A stretch of DNA of 64,000 nucleotides, from contig NZ_BLIN01000001.1 of the NCBI RefSeq assembly GCF_009811555.1, positions 1-64,000 on the forward strand. The letters run 5' to 3'. Source of the DNA: Streptomyces caniferus (GTDB taxonomy: Bacteria; Actinomycetota; Actinomycetes; Streptomycetales; Streptomycetaceae). This document shows positions 60,455-64,000 of this stretch, one piece after another (within the stretch, counting starts at the first letter, position 1; each line of letters opens with the position of its first letter). The position numbers were made by a program, and so were the translations under genes. Under the pieces are notes generated by a model that saw nothing but the letters and a program-made list of their open reading frames with translations, searched no databases and had not been told where the DNA came from.

Positions 60455-61483
60455 TCAGGCGATCACGTAGAAGGGGTCGTGGTCCATCACGTGGAACTGA
60501 CGCCGCCAGTTGGTGATGCCCGCGCCCTGAGCGTCGTTCTCGTTCTTCTTCACCCAGGTGATGGTGCGCTGGCTGGCAGCCAGGTGGGTGCCGCCTTCGT
60601 AGGTGGAGGCGAAGGGGTACTCGTCGCAGGAGGTCCGTCCGGCACGGCGCATGTCCGGGGGGACGGGGTGGTTGCAGACGGCCTGGCGGTTCTTGCGCTG
60701 CTGGGTGGCGTTGATCATCCAGTGCAGGGGTTTGCCGCCGTTGGGGTCGCCGTAGTGGCCCCCGTGGGAACGGAGTTTGCGGATGCCTTCGGAGATGCGG
60801 GGCAGGGTGATCAGATTGATGGCGGTGGGGGCCTCGGTCATGGCGCAGCCGGTGGTGCCGTAGTAGTTGTCGCACCGGTAGACGGCGGAGGCGTAGGAGG
60901 TCTTGCCAGAGCTGTAGCCGGGCTTGGTGAAGGTGTAGCCGTAGGTGGTCTTCGCCTTGGGGTTGATCTTCTTCCTGGCGATGGTGCCCGTGGTGTAGTT
61001 GACGGTGCCGGAAGCGGCGCTGTCGAGGCTGTGGCCCTGTGGGAAGTGGATGCCGGCCTTGGTACCGCCGCCGGAGGAGGCGGCGATGTTCAGGTGGACG
61101 CCCTTGCCGGCGCGGGTGGTCTTCGCTTTGGAGACGGTGAACTTCTCGCTCCAGTTCGCGGAGCTCGCCTTCAGGGTCATCTGGTGCTTGACGTTGAAGT
61201 CGGCGGTGCCTTCGATGACGGGTCGGCCGTTGATGACCTTGATGACGTCGACGTGGACGGCGACCCATTCGCACTCGCTGAACCGGTTGATCGTGATCCG
61301 GTTGATGGTGCACGAGGCGGCGGCGATGGCGCTGCGGCCCGCAGTGTCTGTCTGGTGGGTGGTCGGGCGGATGGTGACCCGCAGCTGTCCGGCATTGGGC
61401 TGAGCAGCCGTGGCGGCAGGTGCGGCTGTTCCCAGCACACTCAGGACCACGGCTCCCGTGGTGAGCAGCTTCGCCAGTTTCAA
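60455..61483 (-). CDS. secreted NucA/NucB-type deoxyribonuclease
   Basis: TTG 61483, behind AGGGGG, opens a 342-aa precursor with a signal peptide (KLAKLLTTGAVVLSVLGTAAPAATA). The C-terminal 90 residues match the NucA/NucB domain: NHPVPPDMRRAGRTSCDEYPFASTYEGGTH (catalytic Asp-Glu) and WVKKNENDAQGAGITNWRRQF. The middle is a beta-rich region with paired Cys. NucA/NucB enzymes are extracellular DNases, used in competence or DNA scavenging. A long GC hairpin terminates the gene. With the nucleases at 39787 and 62011 it brackets the CRISPR region. Confidence 0.85.
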   Translation of the reverse strand: MKLAKLLTTGAVVLSVLGTAAPAATAAQPNAGQLRVTIRPTTHQTDTAGRSAIAAASCTINRITINRFSECEWVAVHVDVIKVINGRPVIEGTADFNVKHQMTLKASSANWSEKFTVSKAKTTRAGKGVHLNIAASSGGGTKAGIHFPQGHSLDSAASGTVNYTTGTIARKKINPKAKTTYGYTFTKPGYSSGKTSYASAVYRCDNYYGTTGCAMTEAPTAINLITLPRISEGIRKLRSHGGHYGDPNGGKPLHWMINATQQRKNRQAVCNHPVPPDMRRAGRTSCDEYPFASTYEGGTHLAASQRTITWVKKNENDAQGAGITNWRRQFHVMDHDPFYVIA

Positions 61484-62010
61484 GTTGTACCCCCTGTGGT
61501 GGTCACGGCCGACCAAGGGACCACAGGTCAACTCCGCGCTCCCCCGATCGCGTTGACGGCATCAAAGCACAGGCTCGACACGCGCTGCTCACCTTTTGGT
61601 GGACTTTGCTGGAAGGACTCGGGAATCAGCCAAAGTGTCCGGTTCCTGCCGGCAGTGCTCAGCTTCGACGCGCTCCCCGCATCGCGTGGCTGAGTACGCG
61701 AACAGGCAACAGGTCCGAGGCGCAGCAGGAGGAGCCCCAGACAGCTCGGCGCGGCTGGGGCCCCGGTGGCCGGGTGGCGGGTTCGGGTCCGTCCAGCCCA
61801 GAGAGCCGCTCGGGCGCGGTCACTCAGCGAGGAGCCGGGACGCTAGAGGGCGCGGGGCAGGAACGGTCCGGGGCGGACACTGAACGGGGCGGAACACGGA
61901 TAGGCCGGACGACGGACATAGCGTCTCGGTCAGGCTGCCGACAGGAGGGCAGATCGGGTCTGGCCTGCCCGCGGGCACGTCCGGAGGGAGCGGCCCGTGC
62001 CGCGCCGGTC
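61484..62010. other. 527-bp region without a gene
   Basis: Long open frames on the + strand here lack ribosome sites and recognisable domains. I see no array, tRNA or clear repeat. It should contain the promoter of the NucA/NucB-type gene. Confidence 0.5.
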
Positions 62011-62721
62011 TCATGGGGCCGGCGTCAAGGTGGTGTTGGTACCTGGACAGCCAGCTGCCACCTTCTGCAGTTTGGTCCGCTCGGCGCGGTCGACCGTCAG
62101 CTTCCAGCGGAGCTTCGCGGATACCCAGTCGGCGGCGTAGGTGCACGTCGCGTCCTTGGCCGGCGGCATCCATTCAGCCGGGTCCTTGTCTCCCTTGGTG
62201 CGGTTGGGTCCCAGGCTGACGGCGACGAGGCTGCGTTCGCCGCCCAGGTCGTTGGCGTACTGCTCACGGCGCTGGGCGGTCCACTTCGAGGCGCCGGAGT
62301 CCCATGCTTCAGCCAGGGGAACCACGTGGTCGATGTCGAGCTTGCGAGCATCGGTGACGGTCTTGTCGTCGTAGTACGAGCGCCAACTACCGCCGGTCAG
62401 CTTGCAGCCCTTGCCCTGGCGCGGCTTCTTCACAGCCTCGGCGAGGAGGACTTCCTTGCGGGTGTCGCAACCGTCGTGGTCCTCGTCGGTCCACAGCCGG
62501 AACTTGTCCCGCTCGTATCCGCTACGGGATTCGCGGGCCACCTTCAGCCGGCTTATCGAGTCCGACAGAGGCAGGATGCTGTCCTTGCCGTCGGAGGAAG
62601 CGCTCGGTTTCGTCGAGGGCGGCTTCGCGTCTTGGTGAGGTGTGCCGGGAGTGCACGCGGCTGCGGAGAGCGTCAGCAGCGTGCAGGCCAGGGCGGTAGC
62701 CAGGCGGCGCGCGGAGAACAT
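62011..62721 (-). CDS. HNH endonuclease, lipoprotein-type paralogue
   Basis: ATG 62721 has GGGAGCC upstream. The signal sequence ends in a lipobox (LSAAAC), so the mature protein is probably a lipid-anchored outer-surface nuclease. The domain matches the protein at 39787-40440 almost block by block: TGGSWRSYYDDKTVTD, LDIDHVVPLAEAWDSGASKWTAQRREQYANDLG, ERSLVAVSLGPNRTKGDKDPAEWMPP, CTYAADWVSAKLRWKLTVDRAER. The metal-binding Asp-His are conserved. The two copies lie at opposite ends of the CRISPR region. Confidence 0.88.
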   Translation of the reverse strand: MFSARRLATALACTLLTLSAAACTPGTPHQDAKPPSTKPSASSDGKDSILPLSDSISRLKVARESRSGYERDKFRLWTDEDHDGCDTRKEVLLAEAVKKPRQGKGCKLTGGSWRSYYDDKTVTDARKLDIDHVVPLAEAWDSGASKWTAQRREQYANDLGGERSLVAVSLGPNRTKGDKDPAEWMPPAKDATCTYAADWVSAKLRWKLTVDRAERTKLQKVAAGCPGTNTTLTPAP

Positions 62722-62914
62722 AAGGCTCCCGGGTCAGGCGAGATGGAGTCAGCGTCATGCGTCTACCCACCACACCTGGTCGCGTCAACCGATGGGGCAA
62801 AATGGTCGGGTTGCCCGCGCGCCGCCCCAAGCATCCGAGGAGCGTGTGTGCCACGTCCGGGTGACTTTCACGGTTGTGGCGAACTGTCCAGCGTCGAAGG
62901 ACGTCTGGCTGACC

Positions 62915-63148
62915 ATGGAAATCTCCGAAGAGCACCTGCGCGAGCCGGGCCTGGTCGTTTTCGACATCACCGCAGTCGACGAAGCGACCGCTACCGAGGC
63001 CGCGACCGCGCTCGGCGGGCTGTGGCTCTCCTCGGGGCCCTCCACACCTTGGCGCACCCCGGGGGAACCCGGCGTAACGGTCCGCGCCTACGCAGATCTT
63101 CGCCGCGGTCCGTTGCCCCGGGGCGGTCATGGCCCCAGCACCCGCTGA
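62915..63148 (+). CDS. DUF6207 family protein
   Basis: ATG 62915 gives a 77-aa protein: EISEEHLREPGLVVFDITAVDEATATEAATALGGLW, then TPGEPGVTVRAYADLRRG, which fits the small Streptomyces DUF6207 family (E-x-H-x-x-x-P-G-L-x-V-x-D-I/V-T-A-x-D ... T-P-G-E-P-G-V-x-x-R). Function is unknown; genes of this type are often found in accessory regions. An upstream GTG could extend it by 30 residues, but the family normally begins near this ATG. Confidence 0.65.
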   Translation: MEISEEHLREPGLVVFDITAVDEATATEAATALGGLWLSSGPSTPWRTPGEPGVTVRAYADLRRGPLPRGGHGPSTR

Positions 63149-63411
63149 ACACTCCGCCGCCAGCCCTCAGCAACGGACGGCCACCGCTTCGGCTCCGGCT
63201 CGACGCAGCTTGCGGGCCAGGCGCGTCACCTCGGGCAAGGTCCCCGAGTAGGCGCGAGGTCGCCAAGTACCGGTTGTCCGGCCCAAGAAGCGCAGACGAA
63301 GGTGCCCGCGGTGGGCACGCCCCTGGTGTGCCAGCCCAGCACATTCAAGGAATGCGCCACCAGCATTCACAGGATCACGCAAAGCGCTTCCAACGTTGCA
63401 GGTCGCGAAGG

Positions 63412-63650
63412 GTGCTCGCCGCGCGAGCGGAGGTGGACCGGAGCGTAGTTCCTCGATGACGATCCCGGGGTAAGCATGGGCCGGATCTACGCCACCCCCG
63501 TGGTCTCCGCGCGAGCGGAGGTGAGCCGCAAACGGCCGCCGGAGACGTCCGTGGAGGCGCGTGGTCTCTGCGCGAGCGGAGGTGAACCGGAGACCGCCGA
63601 TGCTCTGGTGTCGGCCGAGCAGTGCTCTCCGCGCAGACGGCGGTGGGCCG
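63412..63650 (+). CRISPR. array A7: four diverged repeats, decayed
   Basis: Units at 63412, 63500, 63561 and 63622. The first two are 88 bases apart, with a fragment GGGCCG at about 63477-63482, suggesting a deletion within a repeat. Loops differ (GCGA, GCAG) and ends vary (GTGGACCG, GTGAGCCG, GTGAACCG, GTGGGCCG). A leader core (GCAGGTCGCGAAGG) precedes it at about 63340-63411. Confidence 0.85.
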
Positions 63651-63712
63651 CGGCAGTCCTCAATGGCATTGTGCGGGCCTGCCCATCGCGGCGACAAAGG
63701 TGAGCGGCCGTG

Positions 63713-63829
63713 CGCCGGTCAGTGCCTGCGAGAGGCCGTGCGGCCCCGGTACATTCAGGCGGGTGCATGACCGGCGTTCCTTGAATCACGAATCGGCAAA
63801 GCGCCCCTAACGCCGCAGGTCACGAAGGG
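63713..63829 (+). promoter_or_regulatory. A8 leader module (long form)
   Basis: Third copy of the long module: CAGTGCCTGCGAGAGGCCGT, GGCCCCGGTACATTCAGGCG, CTTGAATCACGAATCGGCAA, then CGCAGGTCACGAAGG before the repeat. Confidence 0.75.
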
Positions 63830-64000
63830 GTGCTCTCCGCGCGAGCGGAGGTGAACCGTTCTGGCCCGCCAGCTCCAGCCCGATCTTGGCGGTGCTCTCC
63901 GCGCGAGCGGAGGTGAACCGTAGGGGCAACGTCCGACCCGAACGATGCCATCGTGCTCTCCGCGCGAGCGGAGGTGAACCGTCGAAATGGTCTGCGGCCA
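63830..64000 (+). CRISPR. array A8: at least three repeats, continues past the window
   Basis: Repeats at 63830, 63892 and 63953 (29 nt; first spacer 33 nt). They begin GTGCTCTCC, have the GCGA loop and end GTGAACCG, a combination of the A6 5' part and the A4 3' part. The window ends within the third spacer. Confidence 0.95.

Noticed and set aside
61606..63459. 617-codon + strand frame covering the second HNH nuclease gene antisense
   Set aside because: It is antisense to a well-supported gene, has no recognisable domain, and its 5' part lies in low-information GC-rich DNA.
1..64000. tRNA or rRNA genes and attachment sites
   Set aside because: I saw no cloverleaf-forming segment with a convincing anticodon arm, no rRNA-like stretch, and no clear direct repeats flanking the transfer module.

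Overview
The window is GC-rich, actinobacterial DNA, almost certainly from a Streptomyces: strong G/C preference at third codon positions, GTG and TTG starts, DUF317, DUF397/DUF5753 regulator pairs, DUF574 methyltransferase, DUF6207 and TPR regulators of the kind common in that genus. It reads as accessory DNA (linear plasmid, integrated conjugative element or chromosome arm).

Positions 1-12391 (+ strand) are a conjugative-element module. A TraG/VirD4-type coupling ATPase (5' end outside the window) is followed by a dense string of small uncharacterised genes, a TrpA-like protein, a PAPS-reductase-like ATP-pyrophosphatase, a C5-cytosine DNA methyltransferase, a protein with two DnaB-N-like domains and no helicase, and two DUF317 proteins. 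Many of these genes appear to use non-ATG starts, and their products share Pro/Arg-rich tails. At 12452-14741 (- strand) lie a coupled trio (hypothetical, nucleoside deoxyribosyltransferase-like, small membrane protein) and a 2H phosphoesterase.

Positions 15268-26481 hold sugar metabolism and regulation: a GalE epimerase converges on a six-gene operon (RmlD-like reductase, SIS protein, RraA-like protein, DUF2332, nucleotidyltransferase, alpha/beta hydrolase). Divergent from it is a TPR regulator with a perfect 20-bp palindrome in the shared promoter. A HAD hydrolase, an XRE/TPR regulator and a GNAT acetyltransferase follow, then IS remnants. Positions 28587-30837 hold a possible small peptide-modification cassette: a 54-aa peptide, a JmjC/cupin oxygenase and an aldo-keto reductase. 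Next come phosphotransferase-like genes (one frameshifted), a predicted nuclease, DUF397 plus XRE/DUF5753, DUF574 methyltransferase, a sigma-like protein, a polymorphic toxin with its immunity gene, and a secreted HNH nuclease.

From 40919 to the end the window is dominated by a rearranged type I-E CRISPR-Cas system. On the - strand, a Cascade operon (cas8e-cse2-cas7e-cas5e-cas6e) is followed by a CRISPR array, then by cas3, a 31-codon cas5e relic, a second cas6e, cas1, cas2 and a second array. On the + strand beyond cas8e lie six more arrays, separated by a DUF1877 gene, a NucA/NucB-type and a second HNH secreted nuclease, and copies of one leader module. I count roughly 125 spacers. The locus looks like two I-E systems that each lost complementary parts and now probably function as one.
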